DNA of 48,322 bases from Pseudomonadota bacterium (lineage in GTDB: Bacteria > Myxococcota_A > UBA9042), in assembly GCA_005792545.1 (NCBI GenBank), contig SXRM01000388.1:1-48322 (forward strand), in the 5' to 3' direction. Under the pieces are notes generated by a model that saw nothing but the letters and a program-made list of their open reading frames with translations, made no database searches and was not told where the DNA came from. Below, one piece after another: positions 9,023 through 16,222 of the stretch. Position 1 is the first letter of the stretch; every line of letters starts with the position of its first letter. Both the position numbers and the translations under genes were made by a program.

Positions 9023-9289
9023 CTACTTGCCGCCGCGCTTGCTGGCCTTGAGCGGGTTGAGCACCTTGGTGTCGACCTTTTTCTCAATCTTGGCGTGGGT
9101 GGCGAAGTTGCACATACCGCCCGCCCACTTGGCGCCCGGGTTGGCGTAGCTGTTGCAGTGGCCCACGCCGTCCACGAGGCGGACATGGTTGCAGCCCACG
9201 CACTGCGACACGATCGGCTGGAAACCGAACTTGCTGAATCGGCTCGCGGTGGCGGCGTCGGCGGCGGGGGCGGAGATGGCGTCGGACAT
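9023..9289 (-). CDS. PxxKW-type small cysteine-rich protein
   Basis: An 88-residue protein. It has Cys30-x2-Cys33, then Cys45 and Cys60, with the phrase NPGAKWAGGMCNFATH (50-65) that matches the PxxKW family cysteine-rich proteins known from delta-proteobacteria. The four cysteines suggest a small metal or iron-sulfur site; the family has no settled function that I can state. The ATG at 9289 has GAGGATCC just upstream, and the longer open frame upstream is Arg/Pro-rich shadow sequence. The C-terminus is Lys-rich. It lies downstream of no obvious partner and diverges from rpsU. Confidence 0.8.
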   Translation of the reverse strand: MSDAISAPAADAATASRFSKFGFQPIVSQCVGCNHVRLVDGVGHCNSYANPGAKWAGGMCNFATHAKIEKKVDTKVLNPLKASKRGGK

Positions 9290-9686
9290 CGGATCCTCGG
9301 GGTCGGGCGGCCTGCGCGGCAAACTCTGCGAAATACAGCGCGGCCAACTTTGCGAAAAGTCGAAGGATTGCCGCGGACAGGCCGGCGGCGAAGGGGCGTT
9401 AGCATACGGCTGCGCATGGTTTTCGTCAACAGGTGCCGCGAGACCGGCAGCCGCGCGAAAACCACCTTGCCAACCCCGCGATGCGCTGGCACAATACCGC
9501 CCCCTTGCGCGACCTTTGCGGTTGCGTCCGGCTCCGCGACGCTCAAAAGCGTTGCTATCCTGCTGCGTTCTCGGCGAGGCCCGGTTGACCGGGTCGGCGT
9601 ACAGCAACCCGATTTTCAGCCCATCAGGCCAGCCAAGGCCTGCGACAACCCGCGGTGGCCAGGTGCCGCCCAATTGTAGAAGACAC
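9290..9686. other. Intergenic region between divergent genes
   Basis: This 397-base gap lies between the starts of the PxxKW gene (minus) and rpsU (plus), so it must hold promoters in both directions. A TATCCT hexamer at 9556-9561 could be a -10 element for rpsU, but no good -35 lies at the usual distance. A short CCCGGTTGACCGGG palindrome occurs near 9582-9595. I see no coding sequence. Confidence 0.4.
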
Positions 9687-10001
9687 ATGGACAATTCGAA
9701 TTTTGGGCCAGGCGGCGACGTCGACGCCCTGGGCAACGACAAGCAGCCGCGCGGCGAGCGCCCGCACCGCGCCTCGGCGCGCTCGGTAGAGTTCCGCCCG
9801 ATCGAGGTCACGGTGCAGGAAGGCAACGTGAACCGCGCGCTGTCGATGCTCAAGCGCAAAATGGCCGCCGAAGGCATCTACAAAGAGCTGCGCAAGCGCC
9901 GCTTTTACGAGAAGCCGAGCGAAGAGAAGAAGCGCCGCAACCGTGAAGCGGAGCGCCGCCGCAAGAAGGCCATTCGCATCAGCCGCGAGCGCGCGGGCTA
10001 A
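9687..10001 (+). CDS. rpsU: Ribosomal protein bS21 with N-terminal extension
   Basis: A 104-residue protein. Residues about 37-104 match bS21: the core VTVQEGNVNRALSMLKRKM, then the basic C-terminus (KRRFYEKPSEEKKRRNREAERRRKKA). This subunit protein sits on the 30S platform and affects initiation. The usual length is 60-75 residues; here a Gly/Asp/Arg-rich extension of about 36 residues precedes the core. No in-frame ATG closer to the core is available, so the extension seems genuine unless an internal GTG is used. It is transcribed as a single gene, with the next gene 53 bases on. Confidence 0.95.
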   Translation: MDNSNFGPGGDVDALGNDKQPRGERPHRASARSVEFRPIEVTVQEGNVNRALSMLKRKMAAEGIYKELRKRRFYEKPSEEKKRRNREAERRRKKAIRISRERAG

Positions 10002-10054
10002 ACCGCGGATCCTGCAAAGCAAAGTACGCAGTCGCCGCGGCGACCGGGGGCCAC

Positions 10055-11119
10055 ATGGGCAACACGTGGGGCAGTCGCGATCTGCATGTGCGCCGTGTTA
10101 TGCGCGCGCTGACGGCCGTTTTTGGCGCAGCGCTGCTGGCCAGTGCGCCGGCCCAAGCGGCCAAGACCAAGAAGAAAGCGCCACCGGCTGCGCCAGCCGC
10201 GGAAGCGCTGCCACCACCGGTCGTCGACAAGAAGGCGGAACCCAAGAAGCCGGAGCCGGACAAGAAGGCTGCGCCCGCCGAGGCACCTGCGGCGCCAGCG
10301 CCCGCCAAGGCATCCCCGGCCGAGCCATCCCGGCCAGCCGAACCGCCAAAGCCGGCGGAGCCAGTCAAGCCCAAAGTGTCTGAGCCGGCCAATGTACCCG
10401 CGGCTGGTGAGCCCGAGGCGCCCAAGGCGCCGGTCGAGTCGATCTGGGGCGGCTTTTTCTTCCAGTTTGGCTTTGGCTACGCCAGCCACGGCGGGCAGCC
10501 AGGGCCCGAGATCCCAGCCGTTAAAGGCACCTTGGAATACCACGGGCAGACCTACAAGGGGTCGCTCAAGATGCAGGATCTCAAGTCCTTTGGCGTCAAC
10601 TACAACGAACTGGTGCGCACCGACGTCGGTTCGGGCATGGCCGCGATGCTGCAAGTCGGCTACAACGTCGCCGGTTACGTGAGCTTGTGGCTCGACATCG
10701 CCGCGCACGGCACCATCTCTACGGACAAGAAGTCGATGTCCGGCGGCGGCGGCATCTCGTTCATGGGTGGCTTGCATCCGCTGCGGTTTGTGCGCCCGGA
10801 CCTGCCGGTCGACGTCAAGCTCTACGGTGGCTACACGCCGCTCGACGTGCTGGCCTACAACGAGAACCAGATCCAGCCCGACTACAAGGCCAAAGCGTGG
10901 CTGGGCCCGGCGATGCCGTTTGGCCTGCACACCGAGTGGAAGCCCAAGCCCAAAGGCGGCTTTGCACTCGGCCTGGACCTGCGCATGGTCAAGGCCAGCT
11001 ACAACCAGTGGTACTACAACTGGGACAAAGAGCAGTACTCGAGCCCGGGCACCGATGGCACTGCCGAAGTGACGACCCTGCGCTTTGAGCCACGTCTGAC
11101 GCTCGCTGCGCACTTCTAA
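10055..11119 (+). CDS. Outer-membrane beta-barrel-like protein with Pro/Lys/Ala linker
   Basis: A 354-residue protein. A signal peptide is readable from the internal Met at residue 16 (MRALTAVFGAALLASAPAQA), so translation may begin at 10100 rather than 10055; the upstream ATG is kept because a G-rich ribosome binding site precedes it. Residues about 36-125 are a low-complexity Pro/Lys/Glu/Ala linker, probably periplasmic or peptidoglycan-crossing. From about 130 to the end, alternating hydrophobic and polar strands and a terminal aromatic (HF at the C-terminus) suggest an outer-membrane barrel of eight to ten strands. No specific family is recognised. Confidence 0.7.
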   Translation: MGNTWGSRDLHVRRVMRALTAVFGAALLASAPAQAAKTKKKAPPAAPAAEALPPPVVDKKAEPKKPEPDKKAAPAEAPAAPAPAKASPAEPSRPAEPPKPAEPVKPKVSEPANVPAAGEPEAPKAPVESIWGGFFFQFGFGYASHGGQPGPEIPAVKGTLEYHGQTYKGSLKMQDLKSFGVNYNELVRTDVGSGMAAMLQVGYNVAGYVSLWLDIAAHGTISTDKKSMSGGGGISFMGGLHPLRFVRPDLPVDVKLYGGYTPLDVLAYNENQIQPDYKAKAWLGPAMPFGLHTEWKPKPKGGFALGLDLRMVKASYNQWYYNWDKEQYSSPGTDGTAEVTTLRFEPRLTLAAHF

Positions 11120-11151
11120 CGCCGCCGTCCTCAGCACGCTCCGACAAGCCT

Positions 11152-12177
11152 GTGCCCCACAAGCGCATTGTCCTTTTCCATACCGGCGGGACGCTGGGCA
11201 TGGCGCTGCCGGAAGGTCGGCGCCTCGACCTTGGCCCGCGCGACCACTTGCAGCGCTTGCTGGCCCGCGTGCCCGAACTGTGCGAGATCGCCGACATCGA
11301 TCTGGTCGCACCTTGGAACTTGGACTCGAGCGACGTCGGTCCCGCGCACTGGCAGCAACTGGCTGATGCGATTGCTCAACAGTTTGGCGCCCCAAATGGT
11401 CCGCGCTGCGACGGCGTGGTCGTCATCCACGGCACCGACACCATGGCCTACACGGCGTCGGCGCTCGCGTTCATGCTGCGCGGGCTCGATCGACCCGTGG
11501 TGCTCACCGGGTCGCAGCGACCGCTGGAGGCCTGGCGGACCGACGCGCGCGCCAACCTCGCCGCGGCGGTAGAATGTGCGACGCTCGACTTGCCCGAAGT
11601 GGTGGTGGTGTTTGGCGATCGCGTGCTGCGGGGCTGCCGCGCGACCAAGGTCGATGCCAATGACTACCAGGCATTCGACTCGCCCAACGAAGTGCCGCTC
11701 GGCCGCATCGGCGTATCCGTCGACTTGGACAAGGCTCGTATTCGCCATAATGCGCAACCATTTGAACTTGCGCGCGATCTCTGCAGCGGCGTGCTGGGCA
11801 TGACGGTGTTTCCGGGGCTCGATCCGTCGATGCTCGATGGCATGCTCGCGCAAGCGCAAGGCAGCGTGCGGGTGGTGCTGGTGCGGGCGTTCGGGATGGG
11901 CAACGTGCCGATTCAGGGCGACGCCGGATTGGTGCGCGCCATCGGCCGCCTGGTGGCGCGCGGCACCGATGTAGTGGTGACGACGCAGTGTCTGCGCGGC
12001 CGCGCGCAGTTGGACCTGTATCCCAACGGCCGGGCGTTGCTCGACGTCGGCGCCATCGGCGCAGGCGACATGACGTTTGAAGCCGCGGCGACCAAGGCGA
12101 TGTGGGCATTGGGGCATCCGGTGCGGTCGGTGCGCGGCTGGTTCGAGGCCGACCTCGCCGGCGAGGTGGGGCGCTAG
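11152..12177 (+). CDS. ansA: Type I (cytoplasmic) L-asparaginase
   Basis: A 341-residue asparaginase/glutaminase that hydrolyses L-asparagine to aspartate and ammonia. Catalytic groups are present: Thr11 in HTGGTLGM, the substrate-binding DSSD (58-61), the Thr95-Asp96 pair in HGTDTM, and Lys166 in CRATKV. There is no signal peptide, so it is the cytosolic low-affinity AnsA type rather than periplasmic AnsB. Translation starts at GTG 11152; no strong ribosome binding site is seen. The gap to the barrel gene upstream is 32 bases, so cotranscription is possible, but a functional link is not evident. Confidence 0.93.
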   Translation: MPHKRIVLFHTGGTLGMALPEGRRLDLGPRDHLQRLLARVPELCEIADIDLVAPWNLDSSDVGPAHWQQLADAIAQQFGAPNGPRCDGVVVIHGTDTMAYTASALAFMLRGLDRPVVLTGSQRPLEAWRTDARANLAAAVECATLDLPEVVVVFGDRVLRGCRATKVDANDYQAFDSPNEVPLGRIGVSVDLDKARIRHNAQPFELARDLCSGVLGMTVFPGLDPSMLDGMLAQAQGSVRVVLVRAFGMGNVPIQGDAGLVRAIGRLVARGTDVVVTTQCLRGRAQLDLYPNGRALLDVGAIGAGDMTFEAAATKAMWALGHPVRSVRGWFEADLAGEVGR

Positions 12178-12221
12178 CGCCGCCTCCCTGTGCGAAGTAC
12201 CTGCCCCGTACCGCCTGGACT

Positions 12222-12237
12222 GCATCCGCGCTATACT
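12222..12237 (+). promoter_or_regulatory. Candidate -10 region ahead of the metzincin-like lipoprotein gene
   Basis: TATACT (12232-12237) sits only 6 bases before the ATG at 12244 and is preceded by the 12-mer GCATCCGCGCTA (12222-12233), which recurs upstream of the allantoicase gene (32426-32437). No -35 hexamer lies at the usual spacing. If it is a real promoter, the transcript would be almost leaderless. Confidence 0.25.
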
Positions 12238-12243
12238 GGCTCT

Positions 12244-13662
12244 ATGAACTGCGGGCGCCCTCTACAACTACTTGGATTGATTGGCTGTATCAGCCTTGCG
12301 CTCGCGTGCCACCGCGTGCAGGAAGACGGTCCCGCGCTGGACGCCGACGCGGGCTTTTCGCCGGATGCGCCGGACGAACTGGTCATCGACGTTCCCTACT
12401 TCGACGCACCCAAGGAAACCAAAGGCGAAACCGAAGTGGTGGACGCACCGCCGCCGGCCAAGGAGACCTGCGGCAACAAGATCGACGACGATCTCGACGG
12501 TTACATCGACGAAGAGGGCTGCTATCCGCTGCCCAATTTGCGGCCAGACCAGAGTTGGACCGATCTCGGCATCGTGGAGCTGCAGGCGCTGCTTGGCCCG
12601 GCACCCACGCGCTCGTACCAGGCGCCTTCCAAGAACGCCGGCATGGCGATTTTGATGACCGAACTGCCCGACCCGGGGCAGCTGTCTGCCTATGTGTGGG
12701 CCGAGTCGCTGACATCGCCCTCAGGCGTCGAGTGCATCTCGCCCGGGGCCTGGGCCACCAGCTACAACCGCGCGTTCGTTGGCATCGGCTACGCAACGGT
12801 GCAGCTGGGCATGGCGCCGCAAATCAGCGTCTTGCCGGGGCCCTGGAAGATTGGCGCTACGCGGGCGACGGAGTTGCCGCTCAAGTACTCTGGCAAACCG
12901 CTGGCCGGCTGGGTGCATATGGGGGCGATGGCGCGCCCCGAGTTGCCGCCCAACGGCAAGGGCGTGCTCGACCTCGACGTCTTCTGTGTCGGCGGCGCCC
13001 CGATGCCGTGCTCGCAGTTGGCGACTTCGCCGCAGTGGCAGCAGATGGCGGCCAAAATCAACGCCATCTGGAAGCCGGGCAACGTCGAGCTGGGTCAGGT
13101 CGAGTTCTTTGAGCTCGGCGGCGAAGAGGGCAGCAAGTTCAAGGTGCTCGACAACGTCGGCAGCAACGGCGAGGACAACGAGTTGACGCAGGTCTACAAA
13201 GCGGCGGCCAAGCTGCGGCCGACCTCGACGCGGCCGGCGCTGGTGCTGGTGTCTTCGCTCAACCACAAAGGCATACCCGTCGCCACTGGCCTGTCGCAAC
13301 TGGCCGGCATTGCAGGCATGGCGGGCGCCCGCGTCAGTGGCATGGCGGTTGCCTTCAACGAGGTCGACTTCGCCAAAGCGCTGACCCTGCCCGCCGACTC
13401 GCCGTACGCGGGCGACGTGTGGGGGTTGGTTATTGCCCATGAAATCGGTCACTTTCTGGGTCTGTGGCACACCGACGAGGCCGATGGCGTGCTGCACGAT
13501 CTGGTGGATGACACGCCGACCTGCACCAAGAAAGTCGACGTGCTGACGGCCGAAGAGTGCCCGGTGCAGGCCAAATACCTGATGTTCTGGCAACCCAAGG
13601 GCGCGACGCTGACGGCGGGGCAAATCAAGGTGGCGCGCAACAACCCGGCGCTGCGGCCCTGA
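12244..13662 (+). CDS. Metzincin-like zinc metalloprotease lipoprotein with MopE motif
   Basis: A 472-residue exported protein. The signal ends in LALAC, with the lipidated Cys at residue 22. An Asp-rich spacer follows, then a MopE/putative metal-binding motif at residues 76-93 (CGNKIDDDLDGYIDEEGC), common in surface proteins of Myxococcota. Near the C-terminus the zinc signature HEIGHFLGLWH (399-409) has the three His ligands and the catalytic Glu of metzincins, and YLM with Met447 is a plausible Met-turn. It therefore probably cleaves proteins at the cell surface; the substrate is unknown. The ATG at 12244 starts the signal peptide. It reads into the downstream run on the same strand with a 37-base gap. 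Confidence 0.82.
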   Translation: MNCGRPLQLLGLIGCISLALACHRVQEDGPALDADAGFSPDAPDELVIDVPYFDAPKETKGETEVVDAPPPAKETCGNKIDDDLDGYIDEEGCYPLPNLRPDQSWTDLGIVELQALLGPAPTRSYQAPSKNAGMAILMTELPDPGQLSAYVWAESLTSPSGVECISPGAWATSYNRAFVGIGYATVQLGMAPQISVLPGPWKIGATRATELPLKYSGKPLAGWVHMGAMARPELPPNGKGVLDLDVFCVGGAPMPCSQLATSPQWQQMAAKINAIWKPGNVELGQVEFFELGGEEGSKFKVLDNVGSNGEDNELTQVYKAAAKLRPTSTRPALVLVSSLNHKGIPVATGLSQLAGIAGMAGARVSGMAVAFNEVDFAKALTLPADSPYAGDVWGLVIAHEIGHFLGLWHTDEADGVLHDLVDDTPTCTKKVDVLTAEECPVQAKYLMFWQPKGATLTAGQIKVARNNPALRP

Positions 13663-13699
13663 GCCACTGCACAGCGCCCGATAAGGTTGGAGAGATTCC

Positions 13700-14665
13700 A
13701 TGCGGTTGGTCCCTGTCTGCGCAATCTGCGCGCTGCTCGTCCTGGCACCCAGCCTCGCCGTCGCAGCGCCCGAAGACGCGCTGAAATTCCTACAAAACAC
13801 TGGCCAGAGCGGCGTCGCGCAAAACGTCGGCCTGGATGCCGCCAAGAAGTCCGAGGTCGAAGCCATCGCTAGTGACCTGTCGGGCAAAACCGGCGGCAAG
13901 GCCTACTTCATCCTGCTCAAACGCGACGAAGAGCCGGAGCCCTATGGCGGTCTGTACGATCGCCTGGGCATGAAAGGCAAAGACATCCTGGTCGCCAACA
14001 ACGGCACCAAGTGGGAGGTCAAAGTCGCGGCGCTGTCGCACGAGGCCAAGCAAGCGGCGGTCGACCGCGCTCTGGCCGGCAGCGGTGACGTCAAGCCAAT
14101 ACCGCGGTTGAAGATCGTCAGCAACGAGCTGCAGCTGGCGCTTTCGCAGACCCAAGGCAAGAAGCTGACCTGGAATGAGTTTCAGTCCGCCAATGCCGGC
14201 AGAGGCTGGGACGGGCACCGCATGTCGCGCGAGTACGAGACGTACAAGGCGACCGGCCACTCCAGCGGCGGCGCCATTGCCACGGTCGGGCACAGCACGC
14301 CCATCACCCACAGTTCTTCGTCCTCGGGTTGGGGTACTTGGGCGTTTCTGGGCGTGGTCGTTGCGGCCATCGTCGGCATCGTGCTGTGGCGCCGCCGCAA
14401 GCGCGACGGCGATCTGGGTGCAGAGCTAAAGCAGATGCTGCAGCACCCGGAGTCCACGCTGGCCGATGTGGTCATGAACATGGACGGCTTGGAAAATCAC
14501 CCGCGGTTCGGCCAGTTGATGGACGCGTACTCCGCGTGTGAGAATAAGCTCAAAGACCTCAAGAACGGCGCACCGACCCGCGAGGCGGTGTCGAAGGCCC
14601 GGTCACTCAACGACGAGGCCAACCGCGTACGCCGCATGTTCGACGAAGCCAAGATGGGCCGCTAG
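13700..14665 (+). CDS. TPM-like membrane protein, signal peptide plus single TM
   Basis: A 321-residue protein: signal peptide (1-23, ending AVAAPED), an extracytoplasmic domain of about 110 residues whose pattern (GKAYFILLKRD..., DILVANNGTKWEVKV) is like TPM-domain proteins, a Ser/Gly-rich stretch, one TM helix (about 212-231) ending in a basic stop-transfer WRRRKRDG, and a cytoplasmic helical tail of 90 residues. TPM domains elsewhere are linked to membrane or photosystem maintenance; the match here is by pattern only. The ATG at 13700 has GGAGAG upstream. It lies 5' of the Cys-tail protein gene, separated by a structured repeat element, and might belong to the same pathway. Confidence 0.65.
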   Translation: MRLVPVCAICALLVLAPSLAVAAPEDALKFLQNTGQSGVAQNVGLDAAKKSEVEAIASDLSGKTGGKAYFILLKRDEEPEPYGGLYDRLGMKGKDILVANNGTKWEVKVAALSHEAKQAAVDRALAGSGDVKPIPRLKIVSNELQLALSQTQGKKLTWNEFQSANAGRGWDGHRMSREYETYKATGHSSGGAIATVGHSTPITHSSSSSGWGTWAFLGVVVAAIVGIVLWRRRKRDGDLGAELKQMLQHPESTLADVVMNMDGLENHPRFGQLMDAYSACENKLKDLKNGAPTREAVSKARSLNDEANRVRRMFDEAKMGR

Positions 14666-14666
14666 C

Positions 14667-14810
14667 CTATGCAGGATCGCGATGACCCGAGGTCATCCGC
14701 GATTGCCGTTCTTGCTTGCTCGGTGGGTCGCAAGCTCGCGGCTTTGCAAGCCGACTCGCCGCTCCTTTCTTGCGGTGGGTTTGATCTCACCACAAGGCGA
14801 TTCTGTATAG
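14667..14810. repeat. Structured intergenic element, copy A
   Basis: The ends 14667-14680 and 14797-14810 pair over 14 positions (12 Watson-Crick, 2 G-U as RNA). The left end can instead fold locally: ATCGCG-ATGACC (14676-14687) with GGTCAT-C-CGCGAT (14691-14703). A 54-nt core (14712-14765) is 46/54 identical to 41102-41155, and contains the hairpin CGGCTT/AAGCCG (14739-14744 with 14748-14753). A third hairpin, CTTG...CAAG, lies at about 14769-14796. It begins right after the stop codon of the TPM-like gene and ends 49 bases before the Cys-tail gene. It is either a MITE-like mobile repeat or a structured RNA. Confidence 0.75.
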
Positions 14811-14859
14811 CGGTCGCGGCTGACAACTTTCAAGCTCGCGAAATCGCAAGAGGTTTGCT

Positions 14860-16113
14860 ATGCGCCTGACTGCCCAGACCCGTGTGCTGCTGCAAGGTGG
14901 CGGCGAAGATGTGTTCCGCAAGCCGAGTTTCTGGGACAAGTTCAAGGGCTTTCTCGGCTCGGATGTGGACCTGCGCACTGGCGAAGTTAGCCTGGCCGGC
15001 AACGCCCTGGCCCTGACTGAACAGGTGCAGCAGGCTTTCAAGCTGGCCAAGGTCACCAACGCCGTCAGCCTGGTCGTCGACAAAGACATCGTCTACCAGG
15101 ACCTGGAAGACAAGGCGGATGACGCCGATCTGCTGTTGCAGGCGGCCCGCCGCGGCGCTGCGCGGTTTGCGCAGCCGTTCGAGGTCGTGCGCATCGTGTT
15201 CGAGTGGCAGGGCAGCGGCATCTCGGTGCTGATCGAGGCCATCGTGCGCGGCAAGTACCGCCCCGGCGAGCCGGCGGTGGTGCTGTCGTACGGCGCGCGC
15301 ATCGACGCTTTGCGCCCGGCCGACGGCGAAGACACCGACGCAGCCAAAGAGCGCATCGGCAAAGCGCTGGCCGACGTCAACTTGGTCCCGGTTGCCAAGA
15401 ACACGTTGGACGGCCTCGTGGGCCGCATCGAGGGCGGGTTGTCGCGGACCTTTCCCGCGGCGCAGTTCGAGACCGACCACGCCGACGTCAACGTGCGCAA
15501 GCCGAGCAACCAGGAAGTGCGCGATATGGCGGGTAACTGGCAGAACCACAACGCGGATTTGCGGCAGGCGCCCAACTACGCCTACGGCTGGAACTCGCGC
15601 TATTACGACCCCTGGGGCGCCTATTACTACGACCCAATGGACACCTTCGTCAGCCTGATGGTCATCGACGCCGTGATGCACCCACACCACCATCACTGGG
15701 GCTGGGGGCCGGGCTACCTCGGCAGTTCGTGGTCCTCCTACGGCGCGCCAGTGACGTTTTGGGATCACCACGGCCACGTCTACGGCACTGCGGACCACTA
15801 CGGCGACTTCCACCAGCACTTCAACGATGTCGGGCACGTGACCCAGAACGACTTCAGCTCAGCCAGTTGGGACGACTCGGCGCTGTCGGGCTATGACGCC
15901 AACCAGTCGAGCTTTGACAGCTACGCGTCGGGCAGCGGCGGCGGCGGCAGTTGGGACTGCGCGGACGGCACGGCGACGGCGTCGTCGGACTGCTCGTCGG
16001 ATTGCAGCTTTGATTGCAGCGCCGATTGCTCGTTTGACTGCGCCGCCTCCGACTGTTCGTGGGACTGCAGCAGCGATTGCAGCAGCGATTGCGGCGGCAG
16101 CAGCGACTGGTAG
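14860..16113 (+). CDS. Protein with C-terminal ten-cysteine C-x-x-D tail; candidate radical SAM substrate
   Basis: A 417-residue protein with no recognised family and no evident signal peptide. Residues 1-220 look globular (alpha/beta). Residues 225-360 are rich in His, Tyr, Trp and Asp, including an HPHHHHWGWG stretch and HDH/HQH clusters. The last part is extraordinary: all ten cysteines of the protein lie at 367, 378, 382, 386, 390, 394, 399, 403, 407 and 411. Each is preceded by Asp, and most are spaced every four residues in units C-S-[S/F/A/W]-D; the protein ends GGSSDW. The ATG at 14860 follows AGAGG. A radical SAM/SPASM gene follows after 109 bases, which makes the tail a likely modification substrate. 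A metal-binding tail is the alternative. Confidence 0.8.
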   Translation: MRLTAQTRVLLQGGGEDVFRKPSFWDKFKGFLGSDVDLRTGEVSLAGNALALTEQVQQAFKLAKVTNAVSLVVDKDIVYQDLEDKADDADLLLQAARRGAARFAQPFEVVRIVFEWQGSGISVLIEAIVRGKYRPGEPAVVLSYGARIDALRPADGEDTDAAKERIGKALADVNLVPVAKNTLDGLVGRIEGGLSRTFPAAQFETDHADVNVRKPSNQEVRDMAGNWQNHNADLRQAPNYAYGWNSRYYDPWGAYYYDPMDTFVSLMVIDAVMHPHHHHWGWGPGYLGSSWSSYGAPVTFWDHHGHVYGTADHYGDFHQHFNDVGHVTQNDFSSASWDDSALSGYDANQSSFDSYASGSGGGGSWDCADGTATASSDCSSDCSFDCSADCSFDCAASDCSWDCSSDCSSDCGGSSDW

Positions 16114-16135
16114 GCCACGCCTGTTTGGGGGCGGG

Positions 16136-16167
16136 GGCCAGTTCGCCAGTGCAGTGGCTGACTGGCC
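16136..16167 (+). terminator. Hairpin between Cys-tail gene and radical SAM gene (possible attenuator)
   Basis: GGCCAGT (16136-16142) pairs exactly with ACTGGCC (16161-16167), and inside it GCCA (16145-16148) pairs with TGGC (16155-16158). There is no T-run after it, so full rho-independent termination is doubtful. Partial termination or mRNA stabilisation between a highly expressed substrate and a catalytic enzyme is a plausible role. Confidence 0.4.
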
Positions 16168-16222
16168 GATTCGTGCTTAAATTCGGTGCCGTGGCGATGG
16201 CAAACTTGAACTGGGAGTTACC

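Noticed and set aside
9998-11395. 465-codon minus-strand open frame
   Set aside because: It spans two real plus-strand genes (barrel protein and the asparaginase start) and reads as low-complexity Arg/Gly sequence.
15949-16110. CRISPR-like or tandem-repeat non-coding array
   Set aside because: The 12-base periodicity is in frame with the Cys-tail codons and has no spacers.
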